Assembly: GCA_016871495.1 (NCBI GenBank)
Contig: VHDF01000001.1
Location: 1-64,000 of the forward strand
DNA: 64,000 bases
Reading direction: 5' to 3'
Origin: Verrucomicrobiota bacterium
Lineage (GTDB): Bacteria; Verrucomicrobiota; Verrucomicrobiia; Limisphaerales; VHDF01
Part shown: piece by piece, positions 27,864-38,055 of the stretch
How the letters are laid out: each line of letters opens with the position of its first letter
Position numbering within the stretch: the first letter of the stretch is position 1
The notes under the pieces: generated by a model
What the model was told of the DNA's origin: nothing
Databases searched by the model: none
The model's input: only the letters and a program-made list of their open reading frames with translations
Position numbers and translations under genes: made by a program

Positions 27864-29108
27864 TTAAACCGACCGGCGATGAAACTCGCCATTCTTCACC
27901 ACCGCCAGCATCTTGCCGCGATCCAGCAACACGCCTGGATCGGCCAACGGATCGCCAGCGACCAACAACAGGTCGGCAAGGAAACCAGGTTGAATTTGCC
28001 CTAATTCTAGGGGCATTCCCATGGCAGCACCGCCGTGCTGGGTCATGCTCAGAATCGCCTCCATCGGGTTGAAATCACAGTAACGGATCAAGTGTTCGAT
28101 GTCGCGCGCGTTGTCGCCATGCGGCGTCACAAAAAAACCGTAGTCACCCCCGCCCAAAATCCGAATGCCGCGCTTTTTCATTTCTTTCAGGCCACGAGCC
28201 GCCCCCTCCAGTTCCTCGCGAAATCCGAATTCCTGAACCTGCTGTTCCGTGAACCACTTCGAGCCGTGGTAGGCTGCCGTCGCGGTGAAACCAAGGTTGG
28301 GGCTCACGAAGACCCAATCCTTATTGGCCTCCAACAAGTCGAGCGCTTCCTCGTCGGCATAGTTCGCGTGGTAGATCACCTTCACCCCGTACTTCACGGC
28401 CAGCTTGACCGAACCGGCGCTTCGCGCGTGAGCGCTCATGCGCTTGCCATGTGCATGCACGACTTCAGCAGCGGCGGCAACCTCCGCCTCGCTCATCACC
28501 GTGCTCTGCGATGGGGCATGCGGTACGAACGTATCACCCGAAATGACAAGCTTGATGATGTCCACACCTTCACGAATGAGTTCGCGGGTCCGGGACCGAA
28601 AGGCCTCCGGTCCATCCAGGACCAACGCCATCGAGCTCATGTGCGGCATGTGCTGGGTGCGCATGTCGCCCAGCCCTCCGGTCACCGTCAGCCAGGGACT
28701 GGCCGCCAGGAGGCGGGGTCCAGGAATCTCTCCCTTCTGGATGGCGTTGCGGATGACCACATCCGTTCGTGGCTTCGCCGACGCCGCACTGATGCAGCTC
28801 GTGATGCCGCAGTCCAGGTAGAGCTTCGCATTCCGCACCGCAATCAGGGTGGTTTCCTCGGGAGGAATCATGCCGATCTTGGCGAGGTCATCGGCATTCT
28901 CAATGCTCAGATGCGCATGGGACTCAATCAACCCCGGCATCAATGTGGCGCCGCGACCTTCAACGAGATCCGCTTGATCGCGCGTCACGCGCGCGGGCAA
29001 GCGCGCCACCTCGGTGATACGATTTCCTTCGACCACGATTTCCCCGGGATAAGGTTGGGCCCCCGTACCATCAAGGATCTGAACTGAAGTGAATACCGTT
29101 TTGGTCAT
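27864..29108 (-). CDS. Amidohydrolase-family protein (imidazolonepropionase/prolidase-like)
   Basis: This is a metal-dependent TIM-barrel hydrolase of 414 residues. The first metal motif is LMPGLIESHAHLS (HxH). Other landmarks are KLVISGDTFVPHAP (the possible carboxylated-Lys position), AHGKRMSAHARSAGSVKLAVKYGVKVIYHANYADEEAL (two further His) and RILGGGDYGFFVTPHGDNARDIEHL (catalytic Asp region). The C-terminal composite sheet follows (IQPGFLADLLLVAGDPLADPGVL). No signal peptide is present, so it is cytoplasmic. Substrates in this family include cyclic amides and dipeptides; none can be assigned. It is probably cotranscribed with the hydratase downstream. Confidence 0.87.
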   Translation of the reverse strand: MTKTVFTSVQILDGTGAQPYPGEIVVEGNRITEVARLPARVTRDQADLVEGRGATLMPGLIESHAHLSIENADDLAKIGMIPPEETTLIAVRNAKLYLDCGITSCISAASAKPRTDVVIRNAIQKGEIPGPRLLAASPWLTVTGGLGDMRTQHMPHMSSMALVLDGPEAFRSRTRELIREGVDIIKLVISGDTFVPHAPSQSTVMSEAEVAAAAEVVHAHGKRMSAHARSAGSVKLAVKYGVKVIYHANYADEEALDLLEANKDWVFVSPNLGFTATAAYHGSKWFTEQQVQEFGFREELEGAARGLKEMKKRGIRILGGGDYGFFVTPHGDNARDIEHLIRYCDFNPMEAILSMTQHGGAAMGMPLELGQIQPGFLADLLLVAGDPLADPGVLLDRGKMLAVVKNGEFHRRSV

Positions 29109-29187
29109 GGCTCGAGATCAAGTAACAAGGACCGAGCATATCGCAAGATTCACGCCGCGCCAAGTGCGTTGACGTCCTCATCCAGGA

Positions 29188-29322
29188 CCCCCGTGTATCC
29201 GGATGTTGTTGGTAGGGCGGGCCTGTCCCAGCCCGCCGCCCACGGGATGCAAAACATCATGCTCCGGCGGCGCGCCGGGACGGACGCGCCCTACCTGCAT
29301 CACCGACAACCTGGAGAGGCAC
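29188..29322 (+). mobile_element. Dispersed palindromic repeat, copy B (right end decayed)
   Basis: The stretch from CCGTGTATCC (29191) to about 29322 matches copies A and C almost base for base through GGTAGGGCGGGCCTGTCCC and the CGGCGGCGCGCCGGGACGGA part. The left terminal repeat is TATCCGGATGTTG and the right one has decayed to CAACCTGGAGAGG. The rest of the 29109-29468 gap holds no recognisable gene. Confidence 0.8.
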
Positions 29323-29468
29323 GGCCAGTCACCGGGCGCGGGACCCAATTCTTCAACCGCCCGGCTTCAAGGCCAGGCAGTGAAAAGAGTGACGAGGAAC
29401 GGGAGGATCCGAAACTTCCGAAGCATCCGCGCTCCCGCGGCGCGCCGCAGCTCCAGCGTGCCTTCATC

Positions 29469-30155
29469 TCAATCAAAGGTTCCGCGGCGAAGAAAGTGCA
29501 CGGTGAGCCGGATGGCCTCGGGATGGCGCATGATGAAAGGATGAGTGGCGTGAACGACGCGATGGCCGGACATCCCTTCCACCTTGGTTCTTTCCACCGA
29601 CACCTTGCCGTCATCGGGCCCTCGAATCATCCCACTGTTGATCCAATTGATGGATCGATCCCCGGCCAACACCCCGACTTCAAAAGTTACCGGACCCAAT
29701 CGAATCGGCGTCGAGTCCCGGCCCGTCCCCAGTTCACGCCCGGCCGGACCGTTCAACGCTCCAAAAAGCCAAAGCCCTGCCAAGCGGTCCACGACCTCGC
29801 TGCCACCATTAGGGGGTCCCAACATTACCACACGTCCGAGTTCGGGAAGCTCGTGACGGCTCAGGTAGCTTCGAACCAGGATTCCCCCCAAGGAATGCGT
29901 CACGAAAGAGATCCGTCTGGCACCCTGTTTCCGGCATTCGCTCACCGCCCGGTCGACAAAGGTGTTGGCCAGCGACTCAACCGAGGCCGTCCTGGATGGG
30001 TAATCGAAGTTCAGCACCCGAAAGCCGGCTGCTTCCAACTCGCCCGCCATCTTCCGCATCGAACGACTGGTCCGGCACATGCCGTGCAACAACACCACCC
30101 ATTCCGCTGCTTCCGTTCCCATCGCTAGTGTGCTCTTCATGAATTGGGTGGGCAT
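29469..30155 (-). CDS. Alpha/beta hydrolase (lipase/esterase-like)
   Basis: The alpha/beta-hydrolase fold is visible: WVVLLHGMCRTSRSMRKMA (oxyanion region), FRVLNFDYPSR, the nucleophile elbow ISFVTHSLGGILVRSYL (Ser in SHSLGG context), VVMLGPPNGGSEVVD and a C-terminal GHRVVHATHPFIMRHPEA containing the candidate catalytic His. It lacks a signal peptide. The start is uncertain: ATGs at 30155 and 30140 lie inside the left arm of the palindromic element, while the ATG at 30122 is just outside it. The first 11 residues (PTQFMKSTLA) may therefore be repeat-encoded. It is downstream of the PQQ gene but separated from it by the element. Confidence 0.8.
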   Translation of the reverse strand: MPTQFMKSTLAMGTEAAEWVVLLHGMCRTSRSMRKMAGELEAAGFRVLNFDYPSRTASVESLANTFVDRAVSECRKQGARRISFVTHSLGGILVRSYLSRHELPELGRVVMLGPPNGGSEVVDRLAGLWLFGALNGPAGRELGTGRDSTPIRLGPVTFEVGVLAGDRSINWINSGMIRGPDDGKVSVERTKVEGMSGHRVVHATHPFIMRHPEAIRLTVHFLRRGTFD

Positions 30156-30403
30156 TTGTTACGCCGATTTGGCGGTTCTGGCTAGGCGCGACGAGGGAGC
30201 ATACCCGCCAGCGGTCTGTGACCGAGGAGCAACAACGCCAGAACCGCCAAAGCGGCGCAACCCTTCGGGCGGCGAGTCTTTCGGCCGTGGGCTTCGTTGC
30301 TCCTCAGTCACGTCTCTCTGCAGATAGGCTCCTTCGTCGCGCCCCGCCCACGGCCAAAATCCTTCGCCGCAAAGGCCCACCCAATTCATGAAGAGCACAC
30401 TAG
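30125..30403. mobile_element. 279-bp palindromic element with 29-bp perfect terminal inverted repeats (REPIN/MITE-like)
   Basis: The outer 29 bases at 30125-30153 and 30375-30403 are exact reverse complements (CTAGTGTGCTC...). Inside, the two halves are homologous in inverted orientation: GGCGCGACGA with GGAGC.TA, and GTGAC.GAGGAGCAAC, occur in both. Each half has its own stem with different bases. In the left half TTTGGCGGTTCTGGC pairs with GCCAGAACCGCCAAA; in the right half GGCCGTGGGC pairs with GCCCACGGCC. The centre is at about 30264. The right arm supplies the TAG stop of the PQQ gene, and the left arm contains two possible starts of the hydrolase. Confidence 0.85.
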
Positions 30404-31863
30404 TTCACCGCCGCTTTGAAGGAATACAACGCTCGGACCGTGCGGATCAGCAGACCAGACTCCGACGCAACCGGAGTTGCGTAGATTTTCTCCTTGAAAT
30501 CGCGAGATCCCAGCAAGCGCCAGCCCGGCTCGTTGGCCATCACGGTCACCACCCCTTGCTCGCTCGAGAAATAAACCTTCCCGTCCGCCGCCACGGGAGA
30601 CGCATAGTAGGCTCCCATTCCCGGGAGCCGTTCCTCCCTCAACATCGTGCCCCCTGCCGCTTCGATCTGAGTCACAATACCCCCGTCCTTCACCATCCAG
30701 AGCACGCCTTGATCCACCAGCGGACTCGCGACATAAGGAACTCCACGCGGATGACTCCACAAGAGATCCGATGCGGGCAATTCCCCCCGGCTGACGGAGG
30801 GGCGCAACGCCAGCAATGCATTTCGAGCCGATTGAAACACGGCCGCATGTCTCTCCCATTCCTTGCGTTCGAGCCAGCCGTTTTGGTCCAGGTCCATGCG
30901 AAAGAAGCGATCCAGCACTTCCGGATTTCCGATTTCGCCCCTGGCGAGACGGCCGTCGCCATCCCGATCCCACTTTCCCACCGCGGCGGTCCAATCCTCC
31001 AGCGCGATCCGTCTGCCCGCATCGCCTCCAGGTGCCCACGAGGCCATGTAAATCCGGTCTTGGGACGGTACTGGAACGGGAATCACAATCCTCGCCAACC
31101 CAAGGGTCCACCACTGCTTCTCGCCCGTTTTCAGATCGTAGCCCGCCAACTCCAAGGCTCCTGCAACCAGCAACTCCGGCTTTCCCCCGCGTTCCCAAAT
31201 CACCGGAGTCGAATAGCTCCGCACCGCGTCCGGCCTCGACGTGCGCCATCTTTCATGTCCGGTCTTCCGGTCGTAGGCCGCCAGAAAACTGTCGGTGTCA
31301 TGGTCCTGCTGCACCACCACCATCCCTCCCGCAATCACGGGAGAACTGCCGGCGCCATATTCGTCCTGAAAAGGCCCCATGCGACGTTCCCAGAGCAGGC
31401 GCCCTCCGGCATCCAGCGCCACCAAACCGTAACTGCCAAACAAAACAAACACCCGCTCGCCATCCGTCGCGGGACTCGGCTGAGCCACGCCTCCCGTGGT
31501 GTGGTGAACCGTCTCCAAAGGCACTTCGGGCACCTCCCACTCCCAACGCTTGCCGCCGGTTTGACGATCGAACGAATTCACCACCAACCGGCGCCGGCTC
31601 ATATCAAAACCGGTCACGACAATCTGATTCCCCATGACCAAAGGTGTCGAATGCCCTGGCGGCGAATCTGAACGCCAGCGCAAGTTGCGCGTATCGTTCA
31701 AATCGAAAGGCAACCCCTTGACCATCGTGGACGCCACGCCATGTTGAGAACGAAAAAACTGAATTCCATGGGAAGCAGCCCGGCCTTCCAACCACGCCAC
31801 CACCATCGCGGCCAACATCGCCAAGACCCTCCACACCCGCATCGATGTTCGCATCTTCCTCAT
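30400..31863 (-). CDS. PQQ-like beta-propeller protein with an inserted EF-hand pair, secreted
   Basis: The 487-residue protein has a signal peptide (VWRVLAMLAAMVVAWLEGRAAS) and repeated PQQ/BamB-type propeller motifs (VNSFDRQTGGKRWEWEVPE, ALDAGGRLLWERRMGP, AAYDRKTGHERWRTSRPD, YDLKTGEKQWW, SSEQGVVTVMANEPGWRLLGS). A calcium-binding insert lies at about residues 285-325: WDRDGDGRLARGEI followed by MDLDQNGWLERKEWE, two EF-hand loops with correct Asp/Asn/Glu spacing. Such proteins are extracytoplasmic; whether PQQ is bound is unknown. The start overlaps the transporter stop by ATGA, and the stop codon falls inside the palindromic element. Confidence 0.87.
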   Translation of the reverse strand: MRKMRTSMRVWRVLAMLAAMVVAWLEGRAASHGIQFFRSQHGVASTMVKGLPFDLNDTRNLRWRSDSPPGHSTPLVMGNQIVVTGFDMSRRRLVVNSFDRQTGGKRWEWEVPEVPLETVHHTTGGVAQPSPATDGERVFVLFGSYGLVALDAGGRLLWERRMGPFQDEYGAGSSPVIAGGMVVVQQDHDTDSFLAAYDRKTGHERWRTSRPDAVRSYSTPVIWERGGKPELLVAGALELAGYDLKTGEKQWWTLGLARIVIPVPVPSQDRIYMASWAPGGDAGRRIALEDWTAAVGKWDRDGDGRLARGEIGNPEVLDRFFRMDLDQNGWLERKEWERHAAVFQSARNALLALRPSVSRGELPASDLLWSHPRGVPYVASPLVDQGVLWMVKDGGIVTQIEAAGGTMLREERLPGMGAYYASPVAADGKVYFSSEQGVVTVMANEPGWRLLGSRDFKEKIYATPVASESGLLIRTVRALYSFKAAVN

Positions 31864-32414
31864 CGCGATCCTCCCGACGCGTCGCGACCATCATTCCCCT
31901 TGCTCTCGACGGCTTTCCCGTGAGCCTCTTGTGGTAACGAGAGGGAGGCGGTCGGTGATGCATCGGACAAGGGTTGCGAAACAGAACCTGCAAGTCCCGT
32001 CACCTGGGCCCAGCGCGCCGGCGCCGGAACTTGACCTCTCCTTTCGCTCCAGGTGATCAATCCCGCGCCCAGCACGATCAGCAACACCCCCGCCCAGCGA
32101 ACCGCGCTCACGTGTTCACCCAGGAGAAATTTGGCGGACAGCGTCGTCAGCACAAAACCGAGCGCGGTCAACGGCCAGACCACGCTCACATCCGCCTCGG
32201 AAAGCAGATAGAGCAAGCCCAGAAAGAAAACCGTCTCCAAAGCCACACCCAGGAGAATAGAAGGATGGGTCGCCAGACGCCCGATCCAGCGTGCCAATTC
32301 CGGCATCGTCATCGCCACGGGAGGACCCGCCGCTTTGAGACCCTTGCTCAGGAAGACCACCCCGACGGCTTCAAAGAGCAGGGCCAACAACAACACCGCA
32401 ACCAGTTTGCTCAT
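31860..32414 (-). CDS. EamA/DMT-type small membrane transporter
   Basis: The 184-residue protein has four hydrophobic helices: LVAVLLLALLFEAVGVVFLSKG, ILLGVALETVFFLGLLYLLS, VVWPLTALGFVLTTLSAKFLLG and VRWAGVLLIVLGAGLITWS. This is one EamA/EmrE-like half-unit. A short proline/serine-rich cytoplasmic tail follows. It overlaps HpnK upstream and the PQQ gene downstream by four bases each, so it is certainly in the same transcription unit. EamA-like genes next to hpnK-type deacetylases occur in hopanoid and lipid loci, suggesting lipid or sugar-lipid transport; this is inference. Confidence 0.82.
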   Translation of the reverse strand: MSKLVAVLLLALLFEAVGVVFLSKGLKAAGPPVAMTMPELARWIGRLATHPSILLGVALETVFFLGLLYLLSEADVSVVWPLTALGFVLTTLSAKFLLGEHVSAVRWAGVLLIVLGAGLITWSERRGQVPAPARWAQVTGLAGSVSQPLSDASPTASLSLPQEAHGKAVESKGNDGRDASGGSR

Positions 32415-33247
32415 GACACCAAATCCGAGTACCTCGCCAGCCGCACTTGGAATCGCTCCACCAATTCCCTCACCCGCGGGCTGGTCAACGCTTCCAACTC
32501 AAAACGAAAGTCATCGACGGACGGATGCGAGTAAAGCTCCGATTCGCCGAACTCCAGTCGCGGCAGCAGCCGGCAAAGATAATCCTCGTCCACTCGACCG
32601 TGTTGGAGCAAACCGAACACTCGCTCGGTGTAAGCGAACCTGTGCTGGCGCAACACGCGCTCCGCCCGCGCGCTCAACACACCAAACGCCGCGGCATGAA
32701 GCGCGCGACGAGAGCAGGAATTCGCTCGCGGATCCAAGACCGCACTCCCACTCAAGGGATCTCGCGTCAGCCTCATCGCCTTCACCCCCCAGCGCAAGGC
32801 CAGGCGCATCACCACCCCAAACACCACCGGATGCAAATGCATGTGCAGGTGCCCATTGACATGGTCGAAAGCCAGCCCGGCCGAGGCAAATTTGGTGAAC
32901 TGCGCCTCCAACTCAGCCTCCAACTGGACCCGGAGTGAAGGGCGAAAGAAAAACTCCCACCCCGCCCGCACGGGATCCGCCCCAAACCGCCCCGTCGCAT
33001 CCACCAATCCCGGCACCCGCTCGGGAGGCATCACCGGAAAACCATCGACCAAGGTCAAATGCAACCCCACCCCCAGCCGCGGACATTGCCTTGCGCATTC
33101 CACCGCCTCCTCAAACGCCTCCCCGCCGGCCATTAAACTCGCCGAAGTCAAGATCCCGCCAACATGAGCCTGCTTCACTGCCGCGTTGATCGCGGTCGAC
33201 CGCCCGAAATCATCGGCGTTGACAATCAGGGTCCTGGTCATCGCCAT
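32411..33247 (-). CDS. hpnK: ChbG/YdjC-family deacetylase, HpnK-like
   Basis: The 278-residue protein opens with RTLIVNADDFGRSTAINAAV, the NADDFG metal motif of the YdjC/ChbG family. It continues with ILTSASLMAGGEAFEEAV, GVGLHLTLVDGFPV and DHVNGHLHMHLHPVVFGVV (metal-binding histidines). HpnK is the hopanoid-associated branch, thought to deacetylate an N-acetylated glucosaminyl-lipid intermediate. Here the gene lies directly after an HpnD-like synthase, which supports that branch. No squalene-hopene cyclase is visible in the window, so hopanoid synthesis as such is not shown. Confidence 0.82.
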   Translation of the reverse strand: MAMTRTLIVNADDFGRSTAINAAVKQAHVGGILTSASLMAGGEAFEEAVECARQCPRLGVGLHLTLVDGFPVMPPERVPGLVDATGRFGADPVRAGWEFFFRPSLRVQLEAELEAQFTKFASAGLAFDHVNGHLHMHLHPVVFGVVMRLALRWGVKAMRLTRDPLSGSAVLDPRANSCSRRALHAAAFGVLSARAERVLRQHRFAYTERVFGLLQHGRVDEDYLCRLLPRLEFGESELYSHPSVDDFRFELEALTSPRVRELVERFQVRLARYSDLVS

Positions 33248-33265
33248 GGCGGCGAGCTATAGGTC

Positions 33266-34147
33266 TCACCCCGCCGTCCCGTAACTCGGCGAAAAGGTGC
33301 CCAGGGTCGCGCGCAGCCAGGCGCGCAAAATCAGACAAGCCTTCGCCATCGAACCCACGCGCGTGGGACGAGGTCCAAACACATCGAACCGAGCCGCGTG
33401 CAACTTCCTGAACAACCGCCAATACACCGCCCCCATCAACTCAGCGGCCACCATCGACCTCCGATCGCGCTCGGGCAGCGCGGCCCTCGCGGCATTAAAA
33501 AAGTGCTCGGCCCTGGAGGCGACCGACGAAGCCACTTTCCAGTAGGATTCGCTGTAGCGGCGTTCGAAAATCTGAGCCTCGGTGACCCCAAAACTGCGCA
33601 TCTCCTCCAGGGGCAGATACAGTCGTCCCCGCTCTGCGTCATTGCGCACGTCGCGCAAAATGTTGGTCAATTGCAGGGCTTTGCCCAAATGCACGGCATA
33701 CTCCCGGCACCCGGGATCCGTGTAACCAAAGATCTCGATGCTCAGCAATCCCACCACCGAGGCCACCCGGTAACAATACAACTCCAACTCCTGGTAATTC
33801 TCGTAGCGGCGGATCTCCAAATCCATTTCAACCCCCTGGATCAATTCATCCAGCAACGAGTACGGTAGACGCCGATTTTGAATCACGGGAAACAGCTCCC
33901 GCAATACCGGCAAGTCCGGTTCCCGCCCACGGCAGGCGTCCGCCACCCCCTCGCGCCAACGCTCCAGCTTCCTGCGCCGGTTCGCCACCGATTCCTGATC
34001 CTCGTCGGCGATGTCATCCACCGCGCGGCAGAAGGCGTAAAGCGCCGTCATGCCCTGCCGCTGCTGCTTGGGCAGAATGACAAAGGCCAGCGCGAGATTC
34101 GAAGCGCTTTGAACCGTGATCGCCTGGCTGTGAACGGGCTCGTTCAA
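33266..34147 (-). CDS. hpnD: Squalene/phytoene synthase family protein (HpnD-like presqualene diphosphate synthase)
   Basis: The trans-prenyl head-to-head synthase motifs are present: the first Asp-rich site in FCRAVDDIADEDQE and the second in LQLTNILRDVRNDAERGRLYLP. YCYRVASVVGLLSIEIFGY is also typical of the HpnC/HpnD/CrtB group. It would join two farnesyl diphosphates into presqualene diphosphate, or two geranylgeranyl diphosphates into phytoene. The HpnK neighbour favours the former. The length of 293 is normal. The ATG at 34147 overlaps the stop of the upstream small gene (ATGA), and HpnK starts 18 bases downstream. Confidence 0.85.
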   Translation of the reverse strand: MNEPVHSQAITVQSASNLALAFVILPKQQRQGMTALYAFCRAVDDIADEDQESVANRRRKLERWREGVADACRGREPDLPVLRELFPVIQNRRLPYSLLDELIQGVEMDLEIRRYENYQELELYCYRVASVVGLLSIEIFGYTDPGCREYAVHLGKALQLTNILRDVRNDAERGRLYLPLEEMRSFGVTEAQIFERRYSESYWKVASSVASRAEHFFNAARAALPERDRRSMVAAELMGAVYWRLFRKLHAARFDVFGPRPTRVGSMAKACLILRAWLRATLGTFSPSYGTAG

Positions 34148-34613
34148 TGCAACGGAGGCTGGGTGGTTCCGTCCTTCAAGGGGGGAAGTCCTCCGGTCTC
34201 CGCCAGCGTCGGATTCCGGGGCCGATGGTCTCGGCGCTGCCGTCTGCGCTTGCGCCGCCGCCGCGTCACGACTTCTCCCCGTTCCCCTGTATTCTCCTCC
34301 TCACCATCTTCCTCCTCGACTTCTTCCTTCCGAAGAGGGCTCTCCTCTCCAACCCTCGACCGGGAACGCCCTGACGAGGTGCGCCAGGCGCCTGAGGAGG
34401 AACTCCCGGACGGCTTCCGCAGATACTTCGCCCACAGAACCAGCACGACCCCGATTCCCAAGGCCGCCAGGATCACCCACCCCAGATCCCCCATCAGCAC
34501 GCTGCCCCCGCGGGAGCCCGTGGCTCGGGCCGACGGAATGACATCCAGCGCGGCCCACACCGTCGGCGCAAGGACGGGTAACGCAGCAAGACAAAAACAA
34601 CGTTTCATGAACA

Positions 34614-34617
<4 letters not shown>
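34144..34617 (-). CDS. Small secreted/membrane protein with highly basic tail, unknown
   Basis: Unrecognised. It has 157 residues: an N-terminal signal-like stretch (RCFCLAALPVLAPTVWA), a second hydrophobic helix (LGWVILAALGIGVVLVLWAKYL), then a charged region with an acidic run (KEEVEEEDGEEE) and a very basic run (TRRRRKRRRQRRDHRPRNP). It ends in the motif NPTLAETGGLPPLKDG. The topology suggests a single-span protein with a cytoplasmic basic tail able to meet nucleic acid or acidic lipid. It overlaps the response regulator gene upstream and the HpnD gene downstream by four bases each, tying the regulator and the terpenoid genes into one transcript. Confidence 0.7.
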
Positions 34618-36028
<1,411 letters not shown>

Positions 36029-36029
<1 letters not shown>

Positions 36030-37453
36030 TACCTCAGCTTCATCATCGTTCCCGCGGGCAAACTTAGGATGAAGGCCGTGCCCTTTCCAAGCTCGGATTC
36101 GACGGAAACCTTGCCCCCGTACAATTCCACGTTGTGCTTCACAATCGCCAGCCCCAACCCCGTCCCTTTCTCCTTCGTCGTAAAATACGGCTCAAAAATC
36201 TTCTCCCGAAATCCGGGATCAATCCCAGGCCCGTCGTCCGCAATGCGCACCTCCACCGCAAATCCCTCCGTGTAGGAGGAGGAGACGGAAACGCGGCCCC
36301 GGCCCTTCAACGCTTCCCGCGCGTTCTGCAGCAGATTCCCCAAAACCTCCCCCAAATGCGCCCGCTGCATCATCAAAGGCGGCAAATTCCGAGCCAGCGA
36401 ACGGTCCACTTCCACGGTGTAACCCGCGCCGGAAGGAAACACACTCGCCACCGCCCGCTCGATTTCGACGTTCAAATCCAACCGCTCCACCCGGCCCTCG
36501 ACCAGTTGCGCGTATCCCATCAACTCCGTAATGATCCGATCGGAACGCTGGACTTCCTCCCGAATGATCTCCACCTGCTGCAGCAGTTTCGGGTCCGCAT
36601 CCTTCGCCACCCTCTGCAGCGTGTAGGCGGCATTGTTGATGATCCCCAGCGGATTCTTCAACTGATGGGCGATTTCCGCCGCCAACCGCCCCGCGGTCTG
36701 CAATTGGGCCTGCCGCTGCGCAAATGCGTCCGCCTCCCGCTCCACCAACCGCTCCTTGTCAAACAACACCTGCACCCCGTAACCGCACGCCGTCACCAAC
36801 AACAGCAAGACCACCCTCAACACCACGGGCTCCGCAGACTCACCCATCCCCACATCCGTGGTGCCATACGGCGAAATCGACCCGATCAAGTCCGCCTCCG
36901 CGTCCCCCACCGAATTCTCCAACAACCCCGCCAGCGTGTAATAAAAGCAGGTCATCAAATTCACGACCACCTGCGGTATCCCCTCCGGAATGATCAACGC
37001 GTTCCGAATCAACAGCCCGATAAACACCCAGTAAACCAAACTCTCAAACCCTCCGGAAACCACCGTCAACCCCCCGAGGAATACACCGTCCACCATCGAC
37101 ATCGCAAAAACCGACCGGCGCACCCATTCGAACGGAACCTGGTCCATGCCCAAAATCAAGGCGCTGGAACCCACACAAAGGAAAAAATAGATCAGCGTAA
37201 ACGAGCGAACCATCTGCAGCGCTTCCGCCCTCGGCAAGGTCAGGCCCTCGTACCAATTGGAGAAAAAAAGCAGATAGATCGAAAGCAGCAAGAACACCGC
37301 TTTCACCGGCACCAGCAGCCCCCGCTCAATGAACCGAATCCGGTCCGCCACCGCCCCGGCCGGGGGCGAGGATCGCAACCGCAGGGCCTGCCACTTCGCG
37401 AGCCTCGCCAGCAACCCGGCCCATTCCCGCTCCGCCTTGCCCGTCAAGTCCAT
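36029..37453 (-). CDS. Membrane sensor histidine kinase, partner of the NtrC-type regulator
   Basis: The first ~240 residues contain about six hydrophobic helices (GLLVPVKAVFLLLSIYLLFF, SFTLIYFFLCVGSSALILGM, VVLRVVLLLLVTACGYGVQV). The kinase core follows: phospho-acceptor His in RLAAEIAHQLKNPLGIINNA, N-box NLLQNAREAL, G1 IADDGPGIDP and G2 KGTGLGLAIVKHNVELYGG. The N-terminal sensor has no recognisable ligand domain, so the input is probably sensed in the membrane. The stop overlaps the regulator start, making the pair a single two-component unit. Confidence 0.92.
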
Positions 37454-37471
37454 GGCGTGGCGCGCAGCAGC

Positions 37472-38023
37472 TCAGCCCAACCGTTCCATAACCCTCCGCA
37501 CAATGACCGCAGGTTCCGTCAACCGGCCCGCGCCTTCATAGCCGCATGAAAGCATGCCCTCATCCGGTCCGATAAACTCCACTCCTCGCGAGCGCAGCAG
37601 CGCCACATTGGATTGCGTCGCCGGATGGGCCCACATTTTGCCATTCATGGCAGGGGCCACCAGCACCGGTTTGCCGGGTTCCATCGCCAGCGCCACGCAG
37701 CCCAGCGCGTCATCCGCCAGCCCATGGGCCAGTTTCGCCAGCGTCTGCGCGGTCGCCGGCGCGATTAACAACAACGATGCCTCATCCGCCGCTCGCACGT
37801 GCGAAGGACACCACCCCTCTTCCTCGTCGTACAAATCCGTGATGACCGGATTGCGGGAAAGGGTCTTGAAGGGCAAGGGCGTCACAAATCGCTGCGCGTC
37901 ACGGGTCATGACCACCCGCACTTTGAGGCCCTGCTGACGAAGCAAGCTCGTGATCTCCACCGCCTTGCAAGCCGCGATCGATCCCGTCACGGCTTGCACC
38001 ACGCATTTCTCGCTCATGGTCAT
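37472..38023 (-). CDS. coaC: Phosphopantothenoylcysteine decarboxylase (CoaC only)
   Basis: This flavoprotein decarboxylates phosphopantothenoylcysteine in coenzyme A synthesis. The CoaC part is complete: VVQAVTGSIAACKAVEITSLLRQQG, VMTRDAQRFVTPLPF, LLIAPATAQTLAKLAHGLADD, PVLVAPAMNGKMWAHPATQSN (with PAMN) and SCGYEGAGRL. It ends after about 183 residues without the CoaB ligase domain found in the usual bacterial CoaBC fusion. The start is at 38023 or 38017; the open frame upstream to 38185 overlaps gmk in another frame and is not used. It follows gmk by 32 bases. Confidence 0.88.
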   Translation of the reverse strand: MTMSEKCVVQAVTGSIAACKAVEITSLLRQQGLKVRVVMTRDAQRFVTPLPFKTLSRNPVITDLYDEEEGWCPSHVRAADEASLLLIAPATAQTLAKLAHGLADDALGCVALAMEPGKPVLVAPAMNGKMWAHPATQSNVALLRSRGVEFIGPDEGMLSCGYEGAGRLTEPAVIVRRVMERLG

Positions 38024-38055
38024 GTCTTTCGTTGTCGGTTCCGTCCCCCGCCCGC

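Noticed and set aside
36134-37549. Plus-strand frame rich in His, Arg and Pro opposite the histidine kinase
   Set aside because: Low-complexity antisense translation with no recognisable motif.
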